A stretch of 62,497 nt of DNA from Methylotenera sp. (GTDB lineage Bacteria; Pseudomonadota; Gammaproteobacteria; Burkholderiales; Methylophilaceae): assembly GCA_021732405.1 (NCBI GenBank), contig JAKFVB010000003.1, positions 1-62,497 of the forward strand, in the 5' to 3' direction. The position numbers were made by a program, and so were the translations under genes. Position 1 is the stretch's first letter. Each line of letters opens with the position of its first letter. Of the stretch, positions 10,012 through 19,009 are shown in pieces. Under the pieces are notes generated by a model. The model was not told the DNA's origin and ran no database searches. It was given only the letters and a program-made list of their open reading frames with translations.

Positions 10012-10088
10012 TTAGTTTAACTTTGCGCATGCATGCTTTAAATACAGCCTTGCGATAAAATAGACTTTTTAAACGAATCGTCAACATT

Positions 10089-11177
10089 ATGCCACTTACA
10101 GACTTAACCATTCAAAACGCGCTAAAAACGCTTATCGACCCAAACACTAGCAAAGATTTTATCACCAGCAAATCGGCCAAGAATATCCAAATCAATGCTG
10201 ATAAAGTCAGCCTGGATGTTGTATTGGGCTACCCTGCTAAAAGTGTGATGGCAGATGTGCAAGCGTTGGTGGTTGAGCATTTAAAATCGCTGGCTGGTGT
10301 GAGTGAAGTGACTGTGAATATTGGCAGCCGCATCGTTGCGCATAAAGTGCAGCAAGGCGTCAATTTACTACCGAATGTAAAGAATATTATCGCAGTAGCT
10401 TCAGGAAAAGGCGGCGTGGGTAAATCCACTACCTCAGTGAATTTGGCTTTGGCGCTGGCGGCAGAAGGCGCAACAGTAGGCTTATTAGATGCCGATATCT
10501 ATGGCCCTAGCCAACCGCAAATGCTAGGCATCAGCGGCCGCCCAGAAAGCACAGATGGCAAAAGCATGCAGCCAATGCTGGCGCACGGCATTCAAGCCAT
10601 GAGTATTGGATTTTTAGTGGATATTGATACGCCCATGGTGTGGCGTGGCCCAATGGTAACTGGGGCATTAGAGCAATTATTGCGCGACACCAAATGGAAC
10701 GATTTAGACTATTTGGTGATTGATTTGCCACCTGGCACAGGCGATATCCAGCTGACCTTAGCGCAAAAAATCCCTGTAACAGGCGCGATTATTGTGACCA
10801 CACCACAAGATATTGCTTTGCTAGATGCAAGACGTGGCTTGAAGATGTTTGAAAAAGTGAATATTCCAATTTTGGGTATTGTAGAAAACATGAGCACGCA
10901 TATTTGTAGTAATTGCGGTCATGAGGAGCATATTTTTGGTGCAGGTGGCGGTGCCCAAATGTGCAATGATTATAAAGTTGATTTACTAGGCTCGCTGCCC
11001 CTAGATATCAGCATCCGCGAACAAACGGATAGCGGCAAGCCCACTGTTATCAACACGCCAGATTCCAAAATCGCCAATATCTACAAAGAAATCGCGCGCA
11101 AAGCCGCCATTAAAATCGCTAATGCTAGCTTAGATCACAGCAGCAAGTTTCCGAATATTGTGATTCAGAATACTTAA
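10089..11177 (+). CDS. apbC: Iron-sulfur cluster carrier protein ApbC/Mrp
   Basis: 362 residues. The N-terminal 90 residues form a MIP18/DUF59-type domain; from about residue 100 the P-loop ATPase begins with VASGKGGVGKSTTSVNLALA (the deviant Walker A with two lysines). A CSNCG CxxC motif near residue 273 is the site where Mrp dimers bridge a 4Fe-4S cluster. The protein passes Fe-S clusters to target apoproteins in the cytoplasm. It starts just seven bases ahead of the next gene on the same strand and is divergent from metG, a classic pairing. Confidence 0.94.
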   Translation: MPLTDLTIQNALKTLIDPNTSKDFITSKSAKNIQINADKVSLDVVLGYPAKSVMADVQALVVEHLKSLAGVSEVTVNIGSRIVAHKVQQGVNLLPNVKNIIAVASGKGGVGKSTTSVNLALALAAEGATVGLLDADIYGPSQPQMLGISGRPESTDGKSMQPMLAHGIQAMSIGFLVDIDTPMVWRGPMVTGALEQLLRDTKWNDLDYLVIDLPPGTGDIQLTLAQKIPVTGAIIVTTPQDIALLDARRGLKMFEKVNIPILGIVENMSTHICSNCGHEEHIFGAGGGAQMCNDYKVDLLGSLPLDISIREQTDSGKPTVINTPDSKIANIYKEIARKAAIKIANASLDHSSKFPNIVIQNT

Positions 11178-11184
11178 TTATCAC

Positions 11185-11796
11185 ATGCGTTATCAAGGGA
11201 AAATCACGACTTGGAAGGATGACCAAGGCTTTGGTTTTATCACACCAAATGGTGGTGGAAAAGATATTTTCATACATGTAAAGTCTTTTAAAAGAAGTAA
11301 AAAACGGCCACTAGGCAATGAATTGGTTAGCTACGAAGTGCAAACGGATAAAAATGGTCGGTTAAGTGCGCAAAACGTGCTTTACGTAAGTGATGCAAAA
11401 GATAAGCCGACGACAATAGGGAAAAGTATTTACCCTGTTTATTTTGCACTGCTATTTTTAGTACTGATGGGCGTTGCAGTTTTTTTAAAAACTCTGCCAT
11501 TGCTTGTGCTAGCTATTTACTTGTGCACCAGCTTACTCACTTTTCTTTTGTACTGGCAAGATAAGCGCGCCGCAAAAGATGGTGCACAAAGGACACCCGA
11601 AAAAAATTTACAGCTTTTAAGCCTAATAGGTGGCTGGCCTGGCGGGCTGTTTGCACAAAGAATTTTTCGTCACAAATCGACTAAACCATCATTTCAATTT
11701 ACTTACTGGGCAACGGTAATTTTGAATATTACCGTATTTTTTATTTTCGCATCGCCACTTGCACGCCGACTATTAGGAAACTTGCTGGGCTCTTAA
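11185..11796 (+). CDS. Cold-shock domain/DUF1294 fusion membrane protein
   Basis: 203 residues in two parts. Residues 1-65 form a cold-shock (OB) nucleic-acid-binding domain with the RNP1-like DDQGFGFI motif and a second FIHV element. After a short linker, residues 85-200 carry transmembrane segments and the DUF1294 block (DKRAAKDGAQRTPEKNL ... GGWPGG). Such fusions are widespread in proteobacteria and of unknown function. The start is seven bases after apbC, so it is probably cotranscribed. Confidence 0.85.
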   Translation: MRYQGKITTWKDDQGFGFITPNGGGKDIFIHVKSFKRSKKRPLGNELVSYEVQTDKNGRLSAQNVLYVSDAKDKPTTIGKSIYPVYFALLFLVLMGVAVFLKTLPLLVLAIYLCTSLLTFLLYWQDKRAAKDGAQRTPEKNLQLLSLIGGWPGGLFAQRIFRHKSTKPSFQFTYWATVILNITVFFIFASPLARRLLGNLLGS

Positions 11797-11829
11797 TTTT
11801 AGGCTTAGATTAATTATCTCACAGTGAAA

Positions 11830-11856
11830 ATGGATTCCCACTTGCGCGGGAATGAC
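11830..11856. repeat. REP-like palindromic repeat unit
   Basis: A TGGATTCCC...GCGGGAATGAC element, with near-palindromic arms around a short centre, sits between the DUF1294 gene and pgl. This word is a well-known dispersed intergenic palindrome in many beta- and gammaproteobacteria. Only one copy was noticed here. It may act as a bidirectional transcript end for the two convergent genes. Confidence 0.55.
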
Positions 11857-11871
11857 AAATAAGGGTTGGAA

Positions 11872-12567
11872 TCAGTTTAGCATTACACCAAAACAATAAA
11901 CATCAACACCGTTTGATGGCGCAATCAAAGTCGCAGGGATTTTCACACCCTTACGCCAATTGTCCACAGCCTCTTGTTTACCTGCGCCAGTCACTAAAAA
12001 CAACACTTCATGTGTATTATTTAAACGATTTTGCGACATGGTCACGCGGTCAGCAGGCGGTTTTGGTGCATCAAAAACTGGCACTACATCGGCGCTATTA
12101 TCTACAACTTGATTAGGGAACAGGCTAGCAGTATGGCCATCCTCACCCAAACCTAAAATCACCAAATCAAACGCACGCACGCCATTTAAGGTTTTTGCAT
12201 AGGCTTTTGCGCCTTCTACATTGCCCAATTCCGTTGGGATATCGTGAATTTGGTTTTGTGGAATCGCCACATGATTTAACCAGACATCGCGCGCCATTTT
12301 ACTATTGCGCTCTACATGGTCTACTGGCAAGCAACGGTCATCATTGTGATATACATGCCAGTTGGCCCAATCGGCTTTTTGCTGGCTTAATAATTGATAC
12401 ACACTTTTAGGTGTGCTACCGCCTGCTAATACCACTAAAAAACCACCATGCTGCTGAATTGCTTCTTCTGCGGCAGCTAAAATGCGCGTAACAGCGGCTT
12501 GGTTAATGGCATCTTGCGATTGAAAAGGATGCCAGCGAGTGTTGTCAAGTGAAGTGTTTTGCGTCAT
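11872..12567 (-). CDS. pgl: 6-phosphogluconolactonase
   Basis: 231 residues, DevB/SOL type. It hydrolyses 6-phosphogluconolactone to 6-phosphogluconate, between Zwf and Gnd. VLAGGSTPKSVYQLL near residue 45, the YHNDDRCLPVDHVERN block, and the GLGEDGHTASLFP phosphate-binding motif near residue 143 are diagnostic. It is divergent from gnd-zwf, so the complete 6-phosphogluconate branch is clustered. In ribulose-monophosphate methylotrophs this branch runs as a cycle that oxidises formaldehyde to CO2. Confidence 0.94.
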   Translation of the reverse strand: MTQNTSLDNTRWHPFQSQDAINQAAVTRILAAAEEAIQQHGGFLVVLAGGSTPKSVYQLLSQQKADWANWHVYHNDDRCLPVDHVERNSKMARDVWLNHVAIPQNQIHDIPTELGNVEGAKAYAKTLNGVRAFDLVILGLGEDGHTASLFPNQVVDNSADVVPVFDAPKPPADRVTMSQNRLNNTHEVLFLVTGAGKQEAVDNWRKGVKIPATLIAPSNGVDVYCFGVMLN

Positions 12568-12663
12568 AAAAACCTAATGGAAACCTTTAAAAAATAAAAA
12601 AGCAGGCTTTAAATTCTCTGCTTTTAAAAATCTATCCCTATATTTTGTTTTGCAGTGCTGCAT

Positions 12664-12692
12664 TTGAGAACTGCTAATGCATTTGCTATAAT
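12664..12692 (+). promoter_or_regulatory. Sigma-70 promoter upstream of gnd
   Basis: TTGAGA (12664-12669) and a perfect TATAAT (12687-12692) with 17 bases between, plus a TG one base before the -10 (extended -10). Transcription would start near 12699, leaving a leader of about 98 bases to the gnd ATG. The leader contains a 9-bp-arm palindrome, ATAATTCTT/AAGAATTAT (12711-12729), followed by a T-rich run, so some leader control is possible. Confidence 0.7.
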
Positions 12693-12796
12693 TATACTTA
12701 ACTCAATTAGATAATTCTTCAAGAATTATTATTTTTTGTTTTCACCACATCACAAGATGGGTGCTTTTATCATCCTCACACCATAGGAAAAACAGC

Positions 12797-13702
12797 ATGA
12801 AATTAGCAATGATCGGCTTAGGCAAAATGGGCGGCAATATGGCTGCACGTTTATTACGTCACAAAATTGAAGTTGTTGGCTTCGATTTCAATACAGAATT
12901 CGTCAACACTCTAGTTAAAACTGAAGGCATGATTGCCGCTAGCTCAGTGGTAGATGCAGTAAGTAAACTTGAAGGACAAAAAATCGTTTGGTTAATGTTG
13001 CCAGCTGGCGAAATTACCGAAAATCAAATTAAAGATTTAATTCCGCTATTAAACAAAGGCGATATTATCGTCGACGGCGGCAACTCAAACTACAAGCACA
13101 GTCAACGTCGTGGCGCGATGTTAGCAGAACAAGGCATCGGCTTTATTGACTGCGGTACTTCTGGCGGCGTTTGGGGCCTGGATAACGGCTATTGCCTTAT
13201 GTACGGCGGCGATAAACAATATGCAGACGTATTAGCACCTTATGCGCAAGCATTGACACATGCAGACCGTGGTTGGGCACATGTAGGCCCAGTCGGTTCT
13301 GGTCACTTCACCAAAATGCTACACAATGGTATTGAATACGGCATGATGCAAGCCTTTGCTGAAGGTTTGGACTTACTAAAAGGCAAAGAAGAATTTGATT
13401 TAGACTTAGCGCAAATTACTGAGTTATGGCGTCATGGCTCTGTTGTGCGCAGCTGGCTGCTTGACCTGACTGCCGAAGCCCTTAAAAACGATCAGGATTT
13501 AGACTCAATCGCGCCGTATGTGGCGGATTCTGGTGAAGGCCGTTGGACTGTAGTTGAAGCTGTTGAACAAGGTGTTGCGGCGCCAGTGTTAACAGTGGCA
13601 TTGCAAGCGCGTTTCAGAAGTCAAGATAAACATGGTTATAGTTACAAACTGTTATCCTTGATGCGCAATGCTTTTGGTGGCCATGCAGTCAAGAAAAACT
13701 AA
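12797..13702 (+). CDS. gnd: 6-phosphogluconate dehydrogenase (decarboxylating), short form
   Basis: 301 residues from the ATG at 12797, chosen because it is preceded by an AGGAAA ribosome-binding site and begins directly with the Rossmann motif MKLAMIGLGKMGGNMA; the frame stays open 12 codons further upstream without such support. This is the compact GntZ/YqeC-like form of about 300 residues rather than the 470-residue enzyme, and this group is often NAD-linked. DCGTSGGVWGL and KMLHNGIEYGMMQ carry the substrate and catalytic lysine signatures. It oxidatively decarboxylates 6-phosphogluconate to ribulose-5-phosphate, the formaldehyde acceptor precursor in the ribulose-monophosphate cycle. Confidence 0.94.
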   Translation: MKLAMIGLGKMGGNMAARLLRHKIEVVGFDFNTEFVNTLVKTEGMIAASSVVDAVSKLEGQKIVWLMLPAGEITENQIKDLIPLLNKGDIIVDGGNSNYKHSQRRGAMLAEQGIGFIDCGTSGGVWGLDNGYCLMYGGDKQYADVLAPYAQALTHADRGWAHVGPVGSGHFTKMLHNGIEYGMMQAFAEGLDLLKGKEEFDLDLAQITELWRHGSVVRSWLLDLTAEALKNDQDLDSIAPYVADSGEGRWTVVEAVEQGVAAPVLTVALQARFRSQDKHGYSYKLLSLMRNAFGGHAVKKN

Positions 13703-13721
13703 ATAGTTAAAAAAATAAACG

Positions 13722-13748
13722 TTTATTGAGGGGTTTTCCCTCAATAAA
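13722..13748. other. Strong stem-loop between gnd and zwf
   Basis: TTTATTGAGGG (13722-13732) and CCCTCAATAAA (13738-13748) form an 11-bp perfect stem with a GTTTT loop. No T tract follows on the plus strand, so it is more likely a processing or stabilising structure, or a partial stop, that sets gnd and zwf at different levels than a full terminator. Confidence 0.6.
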
Positions 13749-13818
13749 TATAGCGACTTAACCCTTTTATTTAACCAAATTTCATATTTTTCAAATTTCA
13801 TACTTTTAAGGTTACGCA

Positions 13819-15309
13819 ATGACTCAAACAATCGACCCCTGTACTCTGGTTTTATTTGGGGCCAGCGGTAATTTAGCGCGTGTAAAGCTTTATCCTGGAT
13901 TATTTAGACTAGATTCAATTGGTCGCTTACCTGCTGAATTGAAAATTTTAGCGGTTGGCCGTCAAGAAGTGACTTTAGAAGCATGGCGTGTTGATATTAA
14001 AAGCATGCTGGATGCTAAGTTTAAGAAAGGCTACGACGCAGCGGCATTTGAACGTTTTATTGCACGTAATTTCTATCAAGCTAATCCGCCAACGGATCCT
14101 GATGCGTTTAGCAAGCTTAAAAATACATTAAGTGATACAAAAATATTCCCACAAAACTTGGCTTACTTCTTATCGGTACGTCCTGTGGATTTCGCACCAG
14201 TGGTGGAATCATTGGCGAAAGTCGGCCTGACGCAAGAAGATAAATTCTGGCGCCGTGTTGTGGTTGAGAAACCATTTGGTACCGATTTAGCCTCTGCAAA
14301 AGAATTGCAATCTGCGCTGACTAAGAACCTGAAAGAAAGCCAGATTTATCGTATCGACCATTATCTGGGTAAGTCTGCGTTACAAAACATCCTGCTACAA
14401 CGTTTTACCAATACCATTTTAGAGCCGATTTGGAATAATCAATATATCGATCATGTACAAATCACCAATACTGAAATGTTGGGCGTTGGCGACCGTACAC
14501 AGTTTTACGATAGCACGGGTGCGTTACGCGACATGATTCAAAGCCATATCCTGCAAACTTTGGCTTTAACCGCGATGGAAATGCCAAAAGATTTAACGCC
14601 AGATGGTGTGCGCGATGCCAAAATTAAAGTGCTTGAGCAAATTCGCCCTATCCCCGTCAATGAGTTAAGCAAGCATGCTTTCCGCGCACAATATAAGGCT
14701 GGTGAAGTCCGTACTTCTGACGGCAAGGGCGAAAAAGTACCAGGCTATTTGGAAGAGTTAGGAAATCCTGACAGCGTAGTAGAAACGTATGCCGCACTAA
14801 AATTGTTTATTGATAATCCACGCTGGCAAGGTGTGCCATTCTATATCCGTACTGCAAAACGTTTGCACGAAGCCGACACCCGCATTTCTATCCGCTTTAA
14901 AAAAGCACCGTTACAAGTGAATGAGCAAGATCAAAACTGGCTGATTATCGGCATTCAACCACGCGAATGCATCAAAATGGAAATTCAAGCCAAAGTACCA
15001 GGTTTAGATATCAACACGCGTACTATTCAATTAGATGCGGCAAACCGTTTGCCTGAAGATGACACGGTTGATGCGTATGAGGCTTTATTGCTGAACTTAA
15101 TGCAAGGCGATAATTCAAATTATCTGCACATTAGTGAAGCCGAAGCCCAATGGCGCTTAGTGGACCCTGTGGTAAAAGCTTGGGCAGCGGATAAATCAAC
15201 TGTGCATCAATACCCTGCTGGTTCACGCGACCCAGAAGCTTCAAAAGTGATTTTTGAAGCAGAAGATCAGTTTTGGCGTTATTCAATTCAATTGGGTGGC
15301 GATCAGTAA
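13819..15309 (+). CDS. zwf: Glucose-6-phosphate 1-dehydrogenase
   Basis: 496 residues, typical length. It oxidises glucose-6-phosphate to 6-phosphogluconolactone. The N-terminal nucleotide-binding LFGASGNLARVKLYPGLF (the G-A-S-G-x-L-A motif), the EKPFGTD segment and the catalytic RIDHYLGK motif near residue 178 are all present. An AAGG ribosome-binding site precedes the ATG. gnd lies 116 bases upstream, with a strong hairpin between them, and pgl is divergent on the other side of gnd. Confidence 0.97.
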   Translation: MTQTIDPCTLVLFGASGNLARVKLYPGLFRLDSIGRLPAELKILAVGRQEVTLEAWRVDIKSMLDAKFKKGYDAAAFERFIARNFYQANPPTDPDAFSKLKNTLSDTKIFPQNLAYFLSVRPVDFAPVVESLAKVGLTQEDKFWRRVVVEKPFGTDLASAKELQSALTKNLKESQIYRIDHYLGKSALQNILLQRFTNTILEPIWNNQYIDHVQITNTEMLGVGDRTQFYDSTGALRDMIQSHILQTLALTAMEMPKDLTPDGVRDAKIKVLEQIRPIPVNELSKHAFRAQYKAGEVRTSDGKGEKVPGYLEELGNPDSVVETYAALKLFIDNPRWQGVPFYIRTAKRLHEADTRISIRFKKAPLQVNEQDQNWLIIGIQPRECIKMEIQAKVPGLDINTRTIQLDAANRLPEDDTVDAYEALLLNLMQGDNSNYLHISEAEAQWRLVDPVVKAWAADKSTVHQYPAGSRDPEASKVIFEAEDQFWRYSIQLGGDQ

Positions 15310-15364
15310 TAGCTAAAATAATTTGCAATCAAAGTGTGATTTATTGTTATTATTTGCACTCATT

Positions 15365-15391
15365 AAAAGCGGGGGTAATACTCCGCTTTTT
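15365..15391 (+). terminator. Rho-independent terminator after zwf
   Basis: AAAAGCGG (15365-15372) pairs with CCGCTTTT (15383-15390) around a ten-base loop and ends in a T run. Confidence 0.7.
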
Positions 15392-15425
15392 ACCTTTTAA
15401 TAGATTAATGAATGAGCCTTAAAGC

Positions 15426-16001
15426 ATGAGTATAAAATCAGATAAGTGGATTCGCCAAATGGCTGAAGAGCATCAAATGATTTCTCCGTTTGAGCCCAAC
15501 CAAGTCAAGATGAATGCCGCTGGTGAGCGCATGGTTTCTTACGGCACCTCTAGCTATGGCTACGATATTCGCTGTAGTAAAGAGTTTAAATTGTTTACCA
15601 ATTTAAATAGCACAATCGTTGATCCAAAAAATTTCGACCCGAATTCGTTTGTAGAAGTGAATGCAGACTACTGCATCATTCCGCCGAATTCATTCGCACT
15701 TGCCCGTACCGTTGAGTACTTTAAAATTCCGCGTAACGTATTAACCATCTGCTTAGGCAAATCTACTTATGCACGCTGCGGCATTATTGTAAATGTAACG
15801 CCATTTGAGCCAGAATGGGAAGGCTATGTGACATTAGAGTTCAGCAATACTACTCCACTGCCAGCCAAAATTTATGCTAACGAAGGCTGTGCACAAGTGC
15901 TGTTTTTTGAGGCCGATGCCGATGACGTTTGCGAAACCAGTTATAAAGACCGTGGTGGTAAATACCAAGGTCAAGTTGGTGTGACTTTACCTAAGATCTA
16001 A
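15426..16001 (+). CDS. dcd: dCTP deaminase
   Basis: 191 residues. The trimeric enzyme deaminates dCTP to dUTP, feeding thymidylate synthesis. [13 protein letters not shown] near residue 40, the catalytic-glutamate block [19 protein letters not shown], and the C-terminal [11 protein letters not shown] lid motif are all seen. It is probably a separate unit between the zwf terminator and the decarboxylase gene, which begins 104 bases downstream. thyA and folA in the same window belong to the same metabolic branch. Confidence 0.96.
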   Translation: MSIKSDKWIRQMAEEHQMISPFEPNQVKMNAAGERMVSYGTSSYGYDIRCSKEFKLFTNLNSTIVDPKNFDPNSFVEVNADYCIIPPNSFALARTVEYFKIPRNVLTICLGKSTYARCGIIVNVTPFEPEWEGYVTLEFSNTTPLPAKIYANEGCAQVLFFEADADDVCETSYKDRGGKYQGQVGVTLPKI

Positions 16002-16105
16002 TATTAAAAATCTATTACTACAATTCAACAAAATATATTGAGTATTTTTCTCAATTTATATGTCCAAAATCTCATGCTCGCCAAAGATTTAATGAAGGAA
16101 TTTGA

Positions 16106-18346
16106 ATGAAATTTCGTTTCCCAGTCATCATCATTGATGAAGACTTTCGCTCTGAAAACTCCTCTGGTTTAGGTATTCGCGTATTAGCCAAAGCCATCGA
16201 ATCAGAAGGTTTTGAAGTGTTAGGTGTCACCAGTTATGGCGATTTGACCTCATTCGCGCAGCAACAAAGTCGCGCTTCGGCCTTTATTCTATCCATTGAT
16301 GACAATGAATTTATTGAAGAAAATCAAGATGCCTTAGATAACTTACGTAAATTTGTAGACGAAATTCGTTACCGCAATGAAGAAATTCCTATTTTCTTGC
16401 ATGGCGAAACACGCACTTCCCGCCATATTCCAAACGAAATTTTGCGCGAACTTAACGGCTTTATTCATATGTATGAAGATACGCCAGAATTTGTGGCGCG
16501 CTATATACTGCGCGAAGCACGTACTTATTTAGACAGCCTTGCCCCGCCCTTCTTTAAAGCGTTAACAGAATACGCAGCAGATGGCTCTTATTCTTGGCAC
16601 TGCCCTGGCCACTCTGGTGGGGTCGCATTTTTAAAATCACCAGTTGGGCAAATGTTTCACCAATTTTTTGGTGAAAATATGCTGCGGGCAGATGTTTGTA
16701 ATGCAGTAGATGAGCTTGGTCAATTATTAGACCACACTGGCCCAGTGGCGGCTTCTGAGCGTAATGCAGCGCGTATTTATAATTGCGACCATTTGTATTT
16801 TGTGACTAACGGGACTTCTACCAGTAATAAAATGGTTTGGAACAGTACAGTCGCGCCAGGTGACGTAGTGGTGGTAGACCGCAACTGCCATAAATCTATT
16901 CTGCATGCGATTATTATGACAGGCGCGGTACCGGTATTTTTAATGCCAACGCGTAACCATTTTGGTATTATCGGGCCGATTCCAAAAAGTGAGTTTGAAT
17001 GGGAAAACATTCAAAAGAAAATCGACCGCAATCCATTTATCTTAGACAAAAATGCTAAGCCGCGTGTATTAACGATTACGCAATCTACTTACGATGGTGT
17101 TTTGTATAACGTTGAAGAAATCAAGGATATGCTGGATGGCAAAATCGATACCCTGCATTTTGATGAAGCTTGGTTACCACACGCGACTTTCCACGATTTT
17201 TACGGTGATTACCATGCGATTGGTGAAGGACGTCCGCGTTGTAAAGAAAGTATGGTATTTTCAACGCAGTCTACGCATAAATTGCTGGCAGGCCTCAGCC
17301 AAGCCAGCCAAATTTTGGTGCAGGATGCCGAAAACAATAAATTAGACCGCGATATTTTCAATGAAGCGTATTTGATGCACACCTCAACCAGTCCGCAATA
17401 TTCAATTGTGGCCAGTATCGATGTAGCGGCAGCAATGATGGAAGCGCCTGGCGGTACTGCATTGGTTGAAGAAAGTCTGATGGAAGCCTTGGATTTCCGC
17501 CGCGCCATGCGCAAAGTGGATGAAGATTGGGGTACTGACTGGTGGTTTAAAGTTTGGGGACCTGATGACCTAAGTGAAGAAGGTATTGAAGAACGCGATG
17601 CATGGATGCTAAAAGCCAATGACGCTTGGCATGATTTCGGGAACCTAGCTGAAGGCTTTAATATGCTGGACCCAATCAAGGCGACCATTATCACGCCAGG
17701 TTTGGACATCAAAGGTAATTTTTCGGATAAATTTGGTATTCCAGCTGCGATCGTTACAAAATATTTAGCTGAACATGGCGTGATTGTTGAAAAAACTGGT
17801 CTGTATTCATTCTTTATTATGTTCACCATCGGCATTACCAAAGGCCGCTGGAATACCATGGTTGCTGCTTTGCAACAATTTAAAGATGATTATGATAAGA
17901 ATCAGCCACTTTGGAAAGTACTGCCAGAGTTTGTACAAAAGCAACCGCGCTACGAAAAAGTCGGTTTGCGTGATTTGTGCGAAAAAATCCATGCGGTTTA
18001 TAGAGCGAATGATGTGGCTAAACTAACCACTGAAATGTATCTATCAGACATGGTGCCCGCCATGAAACCAACCGATGCATTCGCTAAAATGGCGCACCGC
18101 AAGATTGACCGTGTAGCGATTGATGACTTAGAAGGTCGCATTACAGCCGTGCTGCTAACACCCTATCCACCTGGTATTCCGCTACTAATTCCAGGCGAAC
18201 GATTCAATAAAATCATTGTGAATTACTTAAAATTTGCGCGTGAATTTAACGAAAAATTCCCTGGATTTGAAGCAGATAATCACGGTTTGGTGAAAGAAAT
18301 AGTAGATGGTAAAGCCGTTTATTTTGTAGATTGTGTAGAACAATAA
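16106..18346 (+). CDS. Orn/Lys/Arg decarboxylase, fold type I
   Basis: 746 residues. An N-terminal response-regulator-like wing domain (1-130) precedes the large pyridoxal-phosphate domain and a C-terminal domain, as in LdcC, AdiA and SpeF. The pyridoxal-phosphate lysine is in STQSTHKLLAGLSQAS near residue 390, with SYSWHCPGHSGG and FVTNGTS being other family signatures. It should decarboxylate arginine, lysine or ornithine; the sequence alone does not tell which. As the only such gene here, a role in making polyamines is plausible. A GAAGGAA ribosome-binding site precedes the ATG. Confidence 0.9.
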   Translation: MKFRFPVIIIDEDFRSENSSGLGIRVLAKAIESEGFEVLGVTSYGDLTSFAQQQSRASAFILSIDDNEFIEENQDALDNLRKFVDEIRYRNEEIPIFLHGETRTSRHIPNEILRELNGFIHMYEDTPEFVARYILREARTYLDSLAPPFFKALTEYAADGSYSWHCPGHSGGVAFLKSPVGQMFHQFFGENMLRADVCNAVDELGQLLDHTGPVAASERNAARIYNCDHLYFVTNGTSTSNKMVWNSTVAPGDVVVVDRNCHKSILHAIIMTGAVPVFLMPTRNHFGIIGPIPKSEFEWENIQKKIDRNPFILDKNAKPRVLTITQSTYDGVLYNVEEIKDMLDGKIDTLHFDEAWLPHATFHDFYGDYHAIGEGRPRCKESMVFSTQSTHKLLAGLSQASQILVQDAENNKLDRDIFNEAYLMHTSTSPQYSIVASIDVAAAMMEAPGGTALVEESLMEALDFRRAMRKVDEDWGTDWWFKVWGPDDLSEEGIEERDAWMLKANDAWHDFGNLAEGFNMLDPIKATIITPGLDIKGNFSDKFGIPAAIVTKYLAEHGVIVEKTGLYSFFIMFTIGITKGRWNTMVAALQQFKDDYDKNQPLWKVLPEFVQKQPRYEKVGLRDLCEKIHAVYRANDVAKLTTEMYLSDMVPAMKPTDAFAKMAHRKIDRVAIDDLEGRITAVLLTPYPPGIPLLIPGERFNKIIVNYLKFAREFNEKFPGFEADNHGLVKEIVDGKAVYFVDCVEQ

Positions 18347-18373
18347 GTTGCTTAATTTATTCGTGCATTTTTA

Positions 18374-18383
18374 AGTGTTAAGT
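18374..18383 (+). repeat. Exact copy of the AGTGTTAAGT word
   Basis: AGTGTTAAGT after a T-rich run, in the 45-base gap between the decarboxylase stop and the folA stop. Confidence 0.6.
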
Positions 18384-18391
18384 TTTGCAGA

Positions 18392-18874
18392 TTATTTTCT
18401 AATATAAACTAAATCACTATATTCAAGACCACTCGCTGCGATGTGGTCTTTTTTTTCGCTTAAACTCCAGTCATTCAAATCAATATCTGCAAAAAATGCA
18501 TCGCCTGCAACCGTAGTATTCACTTGAGTTAAATACAGTTTATTCGCCAGCGCGATACCATCTTTATATAGTTCTGCACCACCAATCAAAAACGGCTCGT
18601 TATCTGTTTTACACAATTCAATCGCCGATTTTAGTGAGTGTGCAATTAATGCACTTTCAACATGATAGTTTTTGTTGCGCGTTACAATCACAGTTGTGCG
18701 ATTAGGTAATAAACGCCCTAATGATTCATAGGTTTTGCGCCCCATAATGATGTGGTGACCTGTAGTTAATGCTCTAAAACGCTTTAAATCTTCGGGAAGA
18801 TGCCATGGCAAGGTATTGTTAATACCAATCACATTGTGATGCGCAACAGCGACTATAATAGACAGATTATTCAT
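18392..18874 (-). CDS. folA: Dihydrofolate reductase
   Basis: 160 residues. It reduces dihydrofolate to tetrahydrofolate with NADPH. NVIGINNTLPWHLPEDLKRF carries the substrate-binding aspartate, HHIIMGRKTYESLG the NADPH-binding region and LIGGAELYK the GG motif. folA often directly follows thyA in proteobacteria; here thyA lies about 4.8 kb upstream on the same strand with the methanol dehydrogenase module between, suggesting a split pair. The xoxF terminator lies just upstream. Confidence 0.95.
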   Translation of the reverse strand: MNNLSIIVAVAHHNVIGINNTLPWHLPEDLKRFRALTTGHHIIMGRKTYESLGRLLPNRTTVIVTRNKNYHVESALIAHSLKSAIELCKTDNEPFLIGGAELYKDGIALANKLYLTQVNTTVAGDAFFADIDLNDWSLSEKKDHIAASGLEYSDLVYIRK

Positions 18875-18930
18875 TTCGTTATTATACTTCGACGCTCATT
18901 TTGTATCATCAGTAAAACTTTATCTTTAAA

Positions 18931-18963
18931 ATAAAAACACCCCACATTTCTGTGAGGTGTTTC
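18931..18963 (-). terminator. Rho-independent terminator after xoxF
   Basis: Read on the minus strand, AACACCTCACA pairs with TGTGGGGTGTT around a short loop, with one mismatch, and runs into TTTTTATTTT. It closes the xoxF transcript before folA, supporting monocistronic expression of xoxF. Confidence 0.8.
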
Positions 18964-19009
18964 GTTGGTTGAATTAACCAGTAACTAACTACAATTTAAA
19001 CAATCTAAA

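Noticed and set aside
17209-17859. Long minus-strand open frame (216 codons) inside the decarboxylase gene
   Set aside because: It is the antisense shadow of a well-matched decarboxylase, lacks any family pattern, and has a serine/leucine-heavy composition typical of shadows.
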